NCBI GenBank assembly: GCA_023402395.1
Contig: JAEYGI010000040.1
Coordinates: forward strand, 744,001-808,000
Direction: 5' to 3'
Length of the DNA: 64,000 nt
Source of the DNA: Bacillota bacterium
Lineage (GTDB): Bacteria; Bacillota; UBA4882; UBA8346
Position 1 is the first letter of the stretch, and each line of letters begins with the position of its first letter. Made by a program: the position numbers and the translations under genes. Positions 1 to 7,954 of this stretch are shown piece after piece. The notes under the pieces are model-generated. The model saw nothing but the letters and a program-made list of their open reading frames with translations. It made no database searches and was not told the DNA's origin.

Positions 1-1148
1 CCGAGTTTTTGGCCAGGGACCTGCTTCGCTCCCGGGGAATTGACTCTCAGCAGGCAACTCCGGAGGAATACTCATTGGCGCTGGCCGAGGTCAAACAGGT
101 TACCGCTACTGAGCATGATCGAGTCGTGGCCTTAGGGGGACTGCATATTATAGGAACGGAACGCCATGAAAGCCGGCGCATCGACAATCAGTTGCGAGGA
201 CGGGCCGGACGGCAGGGCGATCCGGGATCATCCCGTTTTTATGTGGCTATGGAAGATGATCTGATGCGTCTGTTCGGTGGTGAAATGATCTCCGGGCTAA
301 TGGAAAGATTAGGATGGTCGGAGGATATGCCTATCGAACACCCAGCGATCGCCAAACGGATTGAGGCCGCCCAGCGGAAGGTGGAAGCCCGCAACTTTGA
401 TATTCGTAAACACGTTCTTGACTATGACGATGTTCTTAACAAACAGCGGGAGATCATCTATGAACTGCGGAAAAAACTGCTTTTTGGCGAAGATGTCCAT
501 GAAAAAGTATACGAAATGTTCGGGGAAGTTATCGACCATTTAATGGAGGTCTACGCCAACGAGAAAATCATCCCTGAGGAATGGGATCTGGCAGGGATGT
601 TACAGGCGGTCCAGGCCACCTTGCTGCCGCCCCAGGCGCTCTCGATGTCGGAGATTGACCGGTTGAGCCATACCGAATTGCGGGAGACGATTCTCGATAA
701 GGCGCTGCAATATTACGAGTTGAAGGAAGCGGAGCTTGGAACCGATCGTTTGCGACAGATTGAGCGTTTCGTGATGCTACGGACCATCGATGTCCATTGG
801 ATGGAGCATTTGGAAGCCATGGACGAGTTGAAGGAAGGAATCGGCCTCCGGGCTTATGGTCAAAACGATCCGCTAATTGCTTATAAAATCGAAGCTTATC
901 AAATGTTCAAGGAAATGCGGGACAGCATCAATGAAGGGGTCATCCGGGAGTTGGCCAAATTCCAGGTGGTTTCCGAAGAACGCCTGGTACAGCGGCCGAA
1001 AGTGAAGAATATCTCAACCAACCTGAGCGAGGATAGTTCTCCCGCCAATCAACAACGGCACACCGGCAAGAAAGTCGGGCGTAACGATCCTTGTCCTTGC
1101 GGCAGTGGAAAGAAATACAAGAAATGCTGCGGGCAAGCCACGGGTTGA
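1..1148 (+). CDS. secA: Preprotein translocase ATPase SecA, C-terminal part (5' end outside window)
   Basis: The reading frame is already open at base 3 (E-F-L-A-R-D), so this is the 3' part of a longer gene. SecA is the ATPase motor that drives secretory proteins through SecYEG. Visible are the end of the second nucleotide-binding fold (GGLHIIGTERHESRRIDNQ, then LRGRAGRQGDPGSSRF), the helical scaffold and wing regions, and the C-terminal zinc-binding SEC-C motif CPCGSGKKYKKCC, which contacts SecB or the ribosome in relatives. It ends 36 bp before prfB, the common secA-prfB order in Firmicutes. The TTG at position 9 lies inside the gene and is not a start. Identity is certain; the missing part holds the first ATPase domain. 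Confidence 0.97.
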   Translation, partial: EFLARDLLRSRGIDSQQATPEEYSLALAEVKQVTATEHDRVVALGGLHIIGTERHESRRIDNQLRGRAGRQGDPGSSRFYVAMEDDLMRLFGGEMISGLMERLGWSEDMPIEHPAIAKRIEAAQRKVEARNFDIRKHVLDYDDVLNKQREIIYELRKKLLFGEDVHEKVYEMFGEVIDHLMEVYANEKIIPEEWDLAGMLQAVQATLLPPQALSMSEIDRLSHTELRETILDKALQYYELKEAELGTDRLRQIERFVMLRTIDVHWMEHLEAMDELKEGIGLRAYGQNDPLIAYKIEAYQMFKEMRDSINEGVIRELAKFQVVSEERLVQRPKVKNISTNLSEDSSPANQQRHTGKKVGRNDPCPCGSGKKYKKCCGQATG

Positions 1149-1183
1149 ATTATAACATTTAAGAAATAAAAGGAGAAAAAACT

Positions 1184-2306
1184 ATGATTGAACCGAGTGA
1201 TTTACGCAACCAGCTGGCGGATATCAAAAGCCGCGTCGCGCAACTCAGGGGGTATCTTTGATTTAGCTCAAAAAAAGGAACGCATTGAAGAATTAAGCCA
1301 GATCGCGGCCGCCCCTGATTTTTGGAATGACGCCGCCGAAGCTCAAAAAACCCTGCAGGAGTTGACCAATTTTAAAAATCAGGTCGAAAAGATTGAAACC
1401 CTGGAACACCAAGAAAATGACTTGAGCGGCCTGCTGGAACTGGCGGTTCTCGAAAACGAGGAGGAGTTACTGGCGGAGATTGAAACCGGTATCCGTTCGC
1501 TGGATAAGTCAGTTTCTGGACTTGAACTGTCGACGATGCTTGGTGGCGAATTCGATCGTTTTAATGTTTATCTGACCATTCATCCGGGGGCTGGCGGAAC
1601 CGAGTCCCAGGATTGGGCGGAAATGCTGCTCCGAATGTATGTGCGTTGGGCAGAACGCCGCGGTTATAGGGTGGAATTCATGGATCTCCTGCCCGGCGAT
1701 GAAGCAGGAATTAAGAGCGTGACTTTATTTATCACTGGTGAGAATGCTTACGGTTATCTCAAGGGCGAAAAAGGGGTGCACCGGTTGGTCCGTATTTCTC
1801 CCTTTGACGCATCCGGTCGGCGGCACACCTCATTTTCATCCGTTGACATCGTTCCGGATATTGACGATACCATTAACGTCGAAATCCGGCCGGAGGATCT
1901 GAAAGTCGACACCTACCGCTCCAGCGGCGCGGGAGGCCAGCATGTCAACAAAACAGAGTCGGCTATCCGGATCACTCATATTCCCACCGGCATTATCGTG
2001 GCCTGCCAGAATGAGCGCTCCCAGTTCCAGAACCGGGACCGGGCGATGCAGATGCTCCGCGCCAAGTTATACGAGTTATACCGGGCGGAACAGGAAGCCA
2101 AAATGGCCAAGATCAAAGGCGAATACACCGAAATCGCCTGGGGCAATCAGATCCGCTCCTATGTTTTTTGTCCATATACCATGGTCAAAGACCATCGGAC
2201 CGAAGCCGAAACAGGTAATGTACAAGCGGTAATGGACGGGGATCTGGACGAGTTTATTGAAGCGTATCTCCGTTCCGACCTCAATAAGCAGCAAAAAATC
2301 ATATAA
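1184..2306 (+). CDS. prfB: Peptide chain release factor 2, with programmed +1 frameshift
   Basis: RF2 ends translation at UGA and UAA codons. The true start is ATG 1184 with an AAAGGAG site at 1169-1175. The first 25 codons run in one frame to an in-frame TGA at 1259-1261. Skipping T1259 joins them to the long frame that ends at 2306, giving about 373 residues, normal for RF2. The downstream part has the stop-codon-recognition tripeptide SPF (in RISPFDASG) and the catalytic GGQ loop (SSGAGGQHVNKT). The break is the known autoregulatory frameshift and not a mutation. It follows secA by 36 bp and is closed by a strong terminator. Confidence 0.97.
1247..1262 (+). promoter_or_regulatory. prfB programmed +1 frameshift signal
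   Basis: The sequence AGGGGGTATCTTTGAT holds an internal Shine-Dalgarno (AGGGGG, 1247-1252), a spacer of three bases, the slippery CTT codon (1256-1258) and the UGA stop (1259-1261). This is the classic RF2 autoregulation site: when RF2 is scarce, the ribosome pauses at UGA and slips +1 into the main frame. Confidence 0.96.
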
Positions 2307-2310
2307 AAAC

Positions 2311-2347
2311 CCAACCCCGGTTAAACTATCCAAACCGGGGTTTTTAT
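2311..2347 (+). terminator. Rho-independent terminator after prfB
   Basis: A perfect 10-bp stem (AACCCCGGTT at 2313-2322 with AACCGGGGTT at 2333-2342), a 10-nt loop and a T run at 2341-2345. It closes the secA-prfB unit. Confidence 0.93.
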
Positions 2348-2416
2348 TTATATTATCTTTCGGCTGAATTTGAACAGAACTCTTCATTTGAACCGTAATT
2401 TGGCAAAGGGAGTCCG

Positions 2417-3862
2417 ATGGATCTAGGGGCGAAAACGTATCAGCGGATTTTGCTAGTCTTTGGTCTGATTACGATAGCTTTCGGCGCACTGGTTGTTCAA
2501 TTGATCCGGATTCAATTGCTGCACCACCGCTCCTATTCGCTACAGGCGGTTAAGCAGCGTTCCCGTTCTCTGCTTAAGGATGAACGAGGCTTTTTTGTTG
2601 ATCGTGAGGGCAGAGTGATCCGGGGCCCTGCGTTGAATAAGGGCGGAACGGGGCAAGAAGGAGGGTTTGATCCTGTTGCCTGGCATCTGTTAGGCACTTA
2701 TCGAAAAAAAGGTCTTTCAGGGCTGGAATACAGTTTTGATTACCAGTTACAAAACAGCCAGAGTTCCGGTTCGTTGGTCACGATTCGGGACGGATGGCAC
2801 CGCCGCATTCAAGGATTGGGGATTCTGTCGCAAACTCCCGGATTGAGGGGCATCAAATTGACGTTGGATCTCCGGATTCAAAAATTGGTTGAACAAATCA
2901 TGGATCGTGAACAAGTGACCGGTTCGATTGTAATTTTAAATGCGCAAAACGGTCAGATCCTGGCAATGGCCAGCCGCCCAGTGATCAATCTGTCCAATCC
3001 CGAATCGAGCCTGCGCGATCCGGATCATCCTTTTTTGAACCGGGCGATTTCCGCCTATTATCCAGGTTCCATCTTTAAGCTGGTTATTCTCTGCGCCGGC
3101 TTGGAATCGGGGGTTATCAAACCGGATGAGATCTTTAACGATCGGGGTTTTGTAAAAACGGGGGGTAAGGAATGGACTCCGCCCACGGGTTCGCACAGAG
3201 GCCACGGCCCGATTCATCTTACGGATGCGCTGGCATATTCGAGCAATCCAGTCTTTATCGAAATCGCCTTTCGAATGGGACCCGGGCCAATTCTAGCTTG
3301 TGCGGAACGATTGGGACTCGGGCAGCCGTGCAATATTGGCCTTAAGGATGAGGCGTGGGGCGAGCTTCCGAGCGGTCTGGGACTTTCCTCCGGCGAACAG
3401 GCCAACATGGCCTTAGGACAGTCGAATGTATTAGCGACGCCGCTTCAAATTGCTTCACTAATTCAAACCATTGCCAATGACGGAATCCGTAACAAACCAC
3501 GGTTGATTTTGGGTTCCTTTGCGGCCAATGATCTGCCGCTGCATTGGATGGAACCAGAACCGCCGCAAACGGTGTTAACGCCGGAAACAGCCCGGGTGGT
3601 TCAAGCCATGATGAAAGCGGTAATAGACTATGGAACCGGGCAAGAGGCGCAACTGCCGGTAGGGGCGGCCGGGAAGACAGGGACCGCTCAATCGGGGGGA
3701 AACGGGACGACATCGGACTATGCCTGGTTTGCCGGGTATGCGCCATTCCGAAAACCGCGCTTTGTTACGGTTGTTTTCTGCGAGAAGGGAGTCTCCGGCG
3801 GAAAAACTGCGGCGCCAATCTTCCGGGAAATAATGGATAAAGTTTCCAAGCTGAAAGACTAG
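2417..3862 (+). CDS. Penicillin-binding protein, transpeptidase type
   Basis: A 481-residue class B-like penicillin-binding protein that cross-links peptidoglycan on the outer face of the membrane. It has an N-terminal membrane anchor (about residues 11-33), a short linker region and a transpeptidase domain with all three active-site motifs: SxxK as SIFK (Ser218), SxN as SSN (275-277) and KTGT (420-423). The N-terminal dimerisation part is short compared with FtsI or SpoVD, so it resembles the compact PbpA type. ATG 2417 has an AAAGGGAG site at 2405. It lies just upstream of sigK, so a role in spore cortex or septal wall synthesis is possible, but that is inference from position only. Confidence 0.9.
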   Translation: MDLGAKTYQRILLVFGLITIAFGALVVQLIRIQLLHHRSYSLQAVKQRSRSLLKDERGFFVDREGRVIRGPALNKGGTGQEGGFDPVAWHLLGTYRKKGLSGLEYSFDYQLQNSQSSGSLVTIRDGWHRRIQGLGILSQTPGLRGIKLTLDLRIQKLVEQIMDREQVTGSIVILNAQNGQILAMASRPVINLSNPESSLRDPDHPFLNRAISAYYPGSIFKLVILCAGLESGVIKPDEIFNDRGFVKTGGKEWTPPTGSHRGHGPIHLTDALAYSSNPVFIEIAFRMGPGPILACAERLGLGQPCNIGLKDEAWGELPSGLGLSSGEQANMALGQSNVLATPLQIASLIQTIANDGIRNKPRLILGSFAANDLPLHWMEPEPPQTVLTPETARVVQAMMKAVIDYGTGQEAQLPVGAAGKTGTAQSGGNGTTSDYAWFAGYAPFRKPRFVTVVFCEKGVSGGKTAAPIFREIMDKVSKLKD

Positions 3863-3933
3863 CACCAAACCTGCCATTTTCACATAGGATTTAAGGCGAA
3901 ACACCTTAAAACCAGTGGAGGTGGCATGTTTTC

Positions 3934-4659
3934 ATGGAAGTCCCCGTATTGGGACCGGCGATCGGAATGGTTTTGGCCGGCTTTTTTTATCTCTTTGGAT
4001 ATATTTCCAACAACAATGTGTTCCCGCTTCCGTTATCCGAGGAAGAAGAGAGCATCCTCCTGGCTCGCCTTGAAAACGGCGATGAAGAGGCTAGAAATAT
4101 TCTTATTGAACGGAACTTGCGGCTGGTGGCTCATATTGTCAAGAAATTCGATGGCACCAGCGAAGACACCGATGATCTGATCTCCATCGGAACCATTGGT
4201 TTGATTAAAGGAATCGCCACTTTTAAACGGAATCGCAATACCCGATTGGCTACCTACGCGGCCCGGTGCATTGAAAACGAGATTCTGATGCACTTACGGA
4301 CCATTAAGAAGAACAAAAATGACATCCTTTTATCGGACCCGATCGGTTCCGACAAAGAGGGCAATGAAATTACCTTGTTGGATATTCTGGATACCGGAGC
4401 GGAAATTGTACCGGAACAGGTAGAAAACCTGCTGGAAGAAGAGAAGCTGAAAGAACGCTTGAACAAATTATCGAAGCGGGAGAAGCGAGTCATCGAATTA
4501 CGCTACGGCTTGATTGACGGAGTGAACAAAACTCAACGGGAAATCTCCAAATTTTTGGGCATTTCCAGATCCTACGTATCGCGAATCGAAAAAAAGGCTT
4601 TGCGAAAACTCTTTTTAGATATGAACGCTCCCAATGGTAGCGAGGGAGGGAAGAATTAA
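3934..4659 (+). CDS. sigK: Sporulation sigma factor SigK (pro-sigma-K), uninterrupted
   Basis: A 241-residue sigma-70 family factor closely matching SigK/SigE: region 2 carries NLRLVAHIVKKF, DLISIGTIGLIKGI and TYAARCIENEILMHLR; region 4 carries KREKRVIELRYGL and an HTH ending in ISRSYVSRIEKKAL. A hydrophobic stretch of about 20 residues before FPLPLSEEEE matches the pro-sequence that SpoIVFB removes in the mother cell. The gene is contiguous; there is no skin-type prophage insertion. A GGAGG site at 3917-3921 stands 12 bp from ATG 3934; the earlier ATG 3926 is in another frame. A 7-bp hairpin (TTTAAGG/CCTTAAA, 3890-3910) precedes it. SigE is a close paralogue, but the FPxPL junction favours SigK. 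Confidence 0.92.
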   Translation: MEVPVLGPAIGMVLAGFFYLFGYISNNNVFPLPLSEEEESILLARLENGDEEARNILIERNLRLVAHIVKKFDGTSEDTDDLISIGTIGLIKGIATFKRNRNTRLATYAARCIENEILMHLRTIKKNKNDILLSDPIGSDKEGNEITLLDILDTGAEIVPEQVENLLEEEKLKERLNKLSKREKRVIELRYGLIDGVNKTQREISKFLGISRSYVSRIEKKALRKLFLDMNAPNGSEGGKN

Positions 4660-4676
4660 TCACCAGGTTTGTGTCC

Positions 4677-4907
4677 AATCCCAAAGCATCTGAAGGCGAA
4701 TGAAATCATTTTGTTGTCGAATCAAAAGCATCCGTAAGCAAACGAAAGCATTTTGTTTCCTAATCGAAAGTTTTTGAAAGAAAATGAAAAGATTCTGTTG
4801 TCAAATCAAAAGGATTCGAAAGTAAACGAAAGTATTTTGTTGTCGAATCGAAAGTATTCGAAACCAAACGAAAAGATTCGAAAGGAAAATGAGGTTCGGC
4901 ATTAAAA
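4677..4907 (+). repeat. Degenerate tandem array, 21-bp period (family 1, A-rich)
   Basis: Eleven consecutive 21-bp units start at 4677, 4698, 4719, 4740, 4761, 4782, 4803, 4824, 4845, 4866 and 4887 with no insertion or deletion. Units alternate loosely between an AATCAAAAG..ATTCG..AAGC type and an AAACGAAAG..ATTTTGTTGTC type. Each unit carries an A-tract. The array follows sigK directly. The same family occurs on the other strand at 43685-43880. It is not a CRISPR because there are no spacers. Confidence 0.9.
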
Positions 4908-5079
4908 GAATGAAAAAGGAAAAGAGCTAAGCAATGACCCGCCGGAAGGAAAGGATAATCACGGCGCAGTTATCGGAGCGAAGGGTGCCGGAAGTCTTTA
5001 TTTCTATAAATAAACTAATAAAATGCCGATTGTTGGGGTATATTCGGCGAAATTTTGATAATATCGCCTCTAATCGCTT

Positions 5080-5108
5080 TTGCGCAAATGGTATTCAAAG
5101 GATATAAT
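5080..5108 (+). promoter_or_regulatory. Sigma-A-type promoter for the small RNA at 5113
   Basis: A -35 like element TTGCGC (5080-5085), a spacer of exactly 17 bp and a perfect -10 TATAAT (5103-5108). Transcription would begin near 5113-5116, at the foot of the first RNA hairpin. Confidence 0.75.
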
Positions 5109-5112
5109 AAGG

Positions 5113-5250
5113 CGTACAGTCCCTCTTGTACGGCACATGAAGGCAAAGGGACTTTTCGAGTATTTATATGACGCAGACGTCGGCGGACATATAGATGCTC
5201 ACCCCTACCGAGGTCTAGGCCTGCCTTGGAGTAGGGTTCGTTTTTATTTT
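5113..5250 (+). ncRNA. Candidate stand-alone small RNA with pseudoknot
   Basis: Between a good promoter and a terminator lies an RNA of about 135 nt. Hairpin 1 is CGTACA (5113-5118) with TGTACG (5127-5132). Its loop GTCCCT (5119-5124) is complementary to AGGGAC at 5147-5152, which makes an H-type pseudoknot. A second hairpin pairs TATATG with CATATA (about 5165-5193). It ends in a terminator: CCCTAC (5203-5208) with GTAGGG (5231-5236), followed by a T-rich tail to 5250. The next gene is on the opposite strand, so this is not a leader of a downstream gene. I do not recognise the family; 6S, SRP RNA and tmRNA hallmarks are absent. An ORF crosses it but has no ribosome binding site. Confidence 0.6.
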
Positions 5251-5282
5251 TCCATTATGTTTGGTATGTTTACTTATTTTGC

Positions 5283-5313
5283 AGCCACTCTGACAAGAGT
5301 GGTTATCTTTTTG
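5283..5313 (+). terminator. Second terminator downstream of the small RNA
   Basis: Stem CCACTC (5285-5290) with GAGTGG (5297-5302), extended by a G-T and an A-T pair, followed by ATCTTTTT. It would catch readthrough from the small RNA before transcription runs into the opposite gene. Confidence 0.7.
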
Positions 5314-5326
5314 TCCGAAAAAACAT

Positions 5327-5354
5327 AAAAAAGAGGATGTACAAAACCATCCTG
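5327..5354 (-). terminator. Terminator of the minus-strand NYN gene
   Basis: Read on the minus strand, AGGATG (5353-5348) pairs with CATCCT (5339-5334), followed by a run of six U at 5332-5327. It lies about 70 bp past the stop codon of the NYN gene. Confidence 0.75.
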
Positions 5355-5425
5355 TTTCAGTTTCCACTACAGCCGTGCTTTCAAGTAGATGAGTGGATAT
5401 TTGAAATTAATGTGGGGCATTATCC

Positions 5426-6271
5426 TCATTCCGACGGCAATTCTCCTTTTTTGGGACCTTCTTCAATACACATTCCCTTTTTGGAGTCTTTATATAGCTG
5501 AATATAACCGAGATAATGAGCTAACTTGAAATCTTCGATGATCTCCGGCGCTAGGCGGGTAATGGTTTTGGCGATAATATTCACATAACCGTTCAAACTG
5601 ATGGGTTCATTGAGAATTTTGCTGCGTTGCCATACTTTAGATTCATAAAATAATTTACTCACTTCTTGAGCCCGTGCAATGGAATTGGGGTCCAAATTGG
5701 AACCATCGAAATGGACCATTACTTTGTCCTCTGGATTTTGATGCGGCTTGCGCAACAGATCCGACAGTCCGAAAATATCCTCGATGTATTCATGATGGTC
5801 GGCATATTTGGCAACAATCCGATTGAACCCAATCTTGGTGGACAGGACGTAAGCAATTTTATTTTCGTATTTAATGGCTTTAATTAGCGGAATAATGTCC
5901 CGGTCGCTGGAGATGATTACAAATACGTCGATGTTCGAATTTTTATATAGCGTCCGTAACGCATCCACAGTCAGTTCCAGGTCTCCGGAATTTTTACCGT
6001 TGTTAGCCGAATGCCTGGTCTGAAGTCCAAGTCCCCTTAGTTCGGTTTGATGCCTGCGATCGAAAGTGTTTTTTTCAAAATTGCAATAAACCATAAAGTC
6101 AACTACATTTAACTGATGTTCGGTTTGAAGCTTTTGTAAAATTACCGGGAAGAAATTGATTTCCAACGGAGTTTTTCCGTATTCTTTAAGGAGCTCATAG
6201 ATATTTTCATAATCCACGTAGATGGAAGCATTTACCAGATTTTGTTTAATTCGCAATAATTGATTCGTCAA
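5426..6271 (-). CDS. NYN-domain (PIN-like) putative ribonuclease, LabA/DUF88 type
   Basis: About 281 residues. The N-terminal two thirds form a NYN domain of the PIN nuclease fold, with acidic motifs in the expected order: IYVDYENI (first Asp), SGDLELTVDAL and IISSDRDIIPLIKAI. Family members are metal-dependent RNases or RNA-binding proteins. The C-terminal third (PISLNGYVNIIAKTI to the end) is shaped like a small winged-helix or LOTUS-like module, which is a weak call. Start choice: GGAGAG abuts ATG 6280, too close to serve it, while TTG 6271 lies nine bases away, so 6271 is preferred. Its target is unknown. It is a single-gene unit with its own terminator. Confidence 0.75.
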   Translation of the reverse strand: MTNQLLRIKQNLVNASIYVDYENIYELLKEYGKTPLEINFFPVILQKLQTEHQLNVVDFMVYCNFEKNTFDRRHQTELRGLGLQTRHSANNGKNSGDLELTVDALRTLYKNSNIDVFVIISSDRDIIPLIKAIKYENKIAYVLSTKIGFNRIVAKYADHHEYIEDIFGLSDLLRKPHQNPEDKVMVHFDGSNLDPNSIARAQEVSKLFYESKVWQRSKILNEPISLNGYVNIIAKTITRLAPEIIEDFKLAHYLGYIQLYKDSKKGMCIEEGPKKGELPSE

Positions 6272-6301
6272 ATCGGTCATCTCTCCAGAACCCAAGCACA
6301 A

Positions 6302-7208
6302 AGTATAATCTCGCCAACGGAGAACAAAGTAGGAGTTTGGGTGGGAATTTAACGGAAAACCCAGATAAATTCAAGTAACTAAAGTAAGGGTTATATCTTA
6401 TTTTAACAGAAATCTTCGATTAGTCCAGACGTCAGCGTGTAACAGGTTTATTAAAATTGTAAAAAATATATTTTCTGTAAAAAAATTATATAAAATGTAA
6501 ATTTTCGACACAAAAAAGGAACTTGCAATAACCTTATCTCCGGCTACCGCACCGCGTTACGTCGATACCTGCAACCTTTCGGCTGCAAATACCCATTACA
6601 CGCACTACGATAACCTTTGACCGACCGTCATGGAAACTTGGGGATCTACCTGCAGTCTTTTGACTGCAAATAAACCCTTTCGCTACAATGACAATCTGGG
6701 CTCGACCATACGAACCGGGTTTCCCTGCCGCGATGATCTCGTCAACCGCCGCACCAAGTTGGCCCCATCCGTACAATCTGGCTCAGACCAATATGAATCC
6801 CGCTTTAGCAGAACCCATATTGATCAGTTGCTCGACCGATAACGACCCTTTAAGTCCGTGGACGGAGCCGTTATTGATCTGCGCCTCGGCTATTACAAAT
6901 CCCTGATTATAGAATACCCCGAAGCAGTTTTTTTATGCAGGCGCCGTCATCTTTTTGAATCGAGTCAAAATTGAAAGCATGGTTAAAGTTCCGTCAACAT
7001 CACTCTTGCATTTGAGAATGCTTAAGAGTCGGCTTTATTCCTTGCTGTTGCCCCTGCTTTCGCTTGGGGGTTTAATAACACTTGTTAAAGACAATGATTA
7101 ATTAAAGACAATGATTAACCGAAATTCGGGCAAAATTAAATCAACTTTTTGTGTTTTCCTTTGGTCAGTTTCCGATCTGAATTCAAACCCAACTACAGGA
7201 GGGTTCCT
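6302..7208. other. Long non-coding stretch with degenerate repeats
   Basis: No credible gene is seen: short ORFs here lack ribosome binding sites and known motifs. From about 6562 to 6800 there are loosely repeated blocks about 82 bp apart: CTGCAACC..GGCTGCAAATA at 6569 recurs as CTGCAGTC..GACTGCAAATA at 6650, and ACAATCTGG at 6691 recurs at 6774. TGCAGTC/GACTGCA forms a 7-bp hairpin. The 5' part (6350-6530) is AT-rich. The region may be decayed repeat or mobile DNA. Confidence 0.45.
7085..7118 (+). repeat. Perfect 17-bp tandem duplication
   Basis: TTAAAGACAATGATTAA occurs twice back to back (7085-7101 and 7102-7118), about 90 bp before the EVE gene. It could be a recent slippage event or a doubled operator. 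Confidence 0.85.
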
Positions 7209-7634
7209 ATGGCGAATTGGCTGGTCAAAACCGAACCGGATACCTATGGTTATGATGATTTGGATAGATTAGGCAAGGATCGTTGGAACGGAGTGCGTAA
7301 TTGGACGGCGCTTAGACACATCAGTAACATGGCTCCCGGTGATCTGATCTTTATCTATCATACCGGCAAAGAAAAGGCCATTGTCGGTTTGGGGGAGGTC
7401 GTGTCCCAGCCTTATCCGGACCCCGAAGCGGAGGATCGTCGTTATCTAGTATTTGATTTGATCCCCAAGCGCCGGTTCGACAGGGCCGTGCCTCTGTCGC
7501 AGATCAAACGCATGTCGGAGTTCAACGGGTGGGAACTGGTGCGCCAGCCGCGTTTATCGGTAATGCCAGTTTCGGACGAGTATCGGAAGCTGATTAATAA
7601 TTTAGCGGAGGAATTTAAATTTGCGCGCCGTTGA
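7209..7634 (+). CDS. EVE-domain protein
   Basis: A 141-residue single-domain protein of the EVE family (PUA-like fold, related to thymocyte nuclear protein 1). Visible family features are WLVKTEPDTYGYDDL at the N-terminus, WNGVRNWTALRHI, and GDLIFIYHTGKEKAIVGLGEV in the core strands. EVE domains are thought to bind modified bases in DNA or RNA, and in bacteria some accompany modification-dependent restriction genes, but no such neighbour is present here. ATG 7209 has a strong AGGAGGG site ending 5 bp upstream; the longer open frame from 7149 is not used. It seems to be transcribed alone, since hom has its own promoter. Confidence 0.9.
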   Translation: MANWLVKTEPDTYGYDDLDRLGKDRWNGVRNWTALRHISNMAPGDLIFIYHTGKEKAIVGLGEVVSQPYPDPEAEDRRYLVFDLIPKRRFDRAVPLSQIKRMSEFNGWELVRQPRLSVMPVSDEYRKLINNLAEEFKFARR

Positions 7635-7656
7635 CCCGAGTCATGTAGATTTTTTA

Positions 7657-7685
7657 TTGACATTTTCGGATAGTCATGGTATAAA
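7657..7685 (+). promoter_or_regulatory. Promoter of the hom T-box leader
   Basis: Perfect -35 TTGACA (7657-7662), 17-bp spacer, -10 TATAAA (7680-7685). Transcription would start just before the T-box leader. Confidence 0.85.
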
Positions 7686-7699
7686 TATCTAAATATCAA

Positions 7700-7937
7700 A
7701 GCTGTGATGGGGATATGTTGTTGAAACCGGTACCTTAGAGAAGGAAGGTCATCGGCTGCAAGCCTTCCCGGTAACCCTTCAACAATACCACCCTAGAGTG
7801 GCGGTCTGAACGATAAGTATGATCGCCCGGAGGCGCCGTTATCGCTGTTTAAGTGGGTTTCAACCAAGAAAGGTGGGACCGCGGAAGATAAATCTTTCGT
7901 CCTTTCATATCGAAAGGCGGAAGATTTTTTTATTTTT
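7700..7937 (+). promoter_or_regulatory. T-box leader controlling homoserine dehydrogenase (probably tRNA-Thr)
   Basis: Stem I is closed by TTGTTGAA (about 7718-7725) with TTCAACAA (about 7777-7784). The conserved T-box AAAGGTGGGACCGCGG lies at 7869-7884 and is followed by a long terminator hairpin (AATCTT..CCTTTC with GAAAGG..AAGATT, about 7890-7925) with a run of T. Uncharged tRNA binding would favour the antiterminator. The likely specifier is ACC (Thr) in the GTAACCC stretch before the stem closes, which fits a threonine-pathway gene; the specifier call is by eye and moderate. Confidence 0.9.
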
Positions 7938-7954
7938 CAAAAGGAGTGATCAAA

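Noticed and set aside
1184..1261. Short ORF with stop before the main prfB frame, as a broken gene
   Set aside because: The AGGGGGTATCTTTGA sequence is the standard programmed frameshift of RF2, so the gene is intact.
4677..4907. CRISPR array
   Set aside because: Units follow each other directly with no spacers, and no cas genes are present.
5080..5328. 82-residue ORF across the small RNA
   Set aside because: Its start lies in the promoter, there is no ribosome binding site for it or for the internal ATG, and it runs through two terminator hairpins.
6534..6906. Short ORFs on both strands in the long gap
   Set aside because: No ribosome binding sites, no known motifs, mutually overlapping frames.
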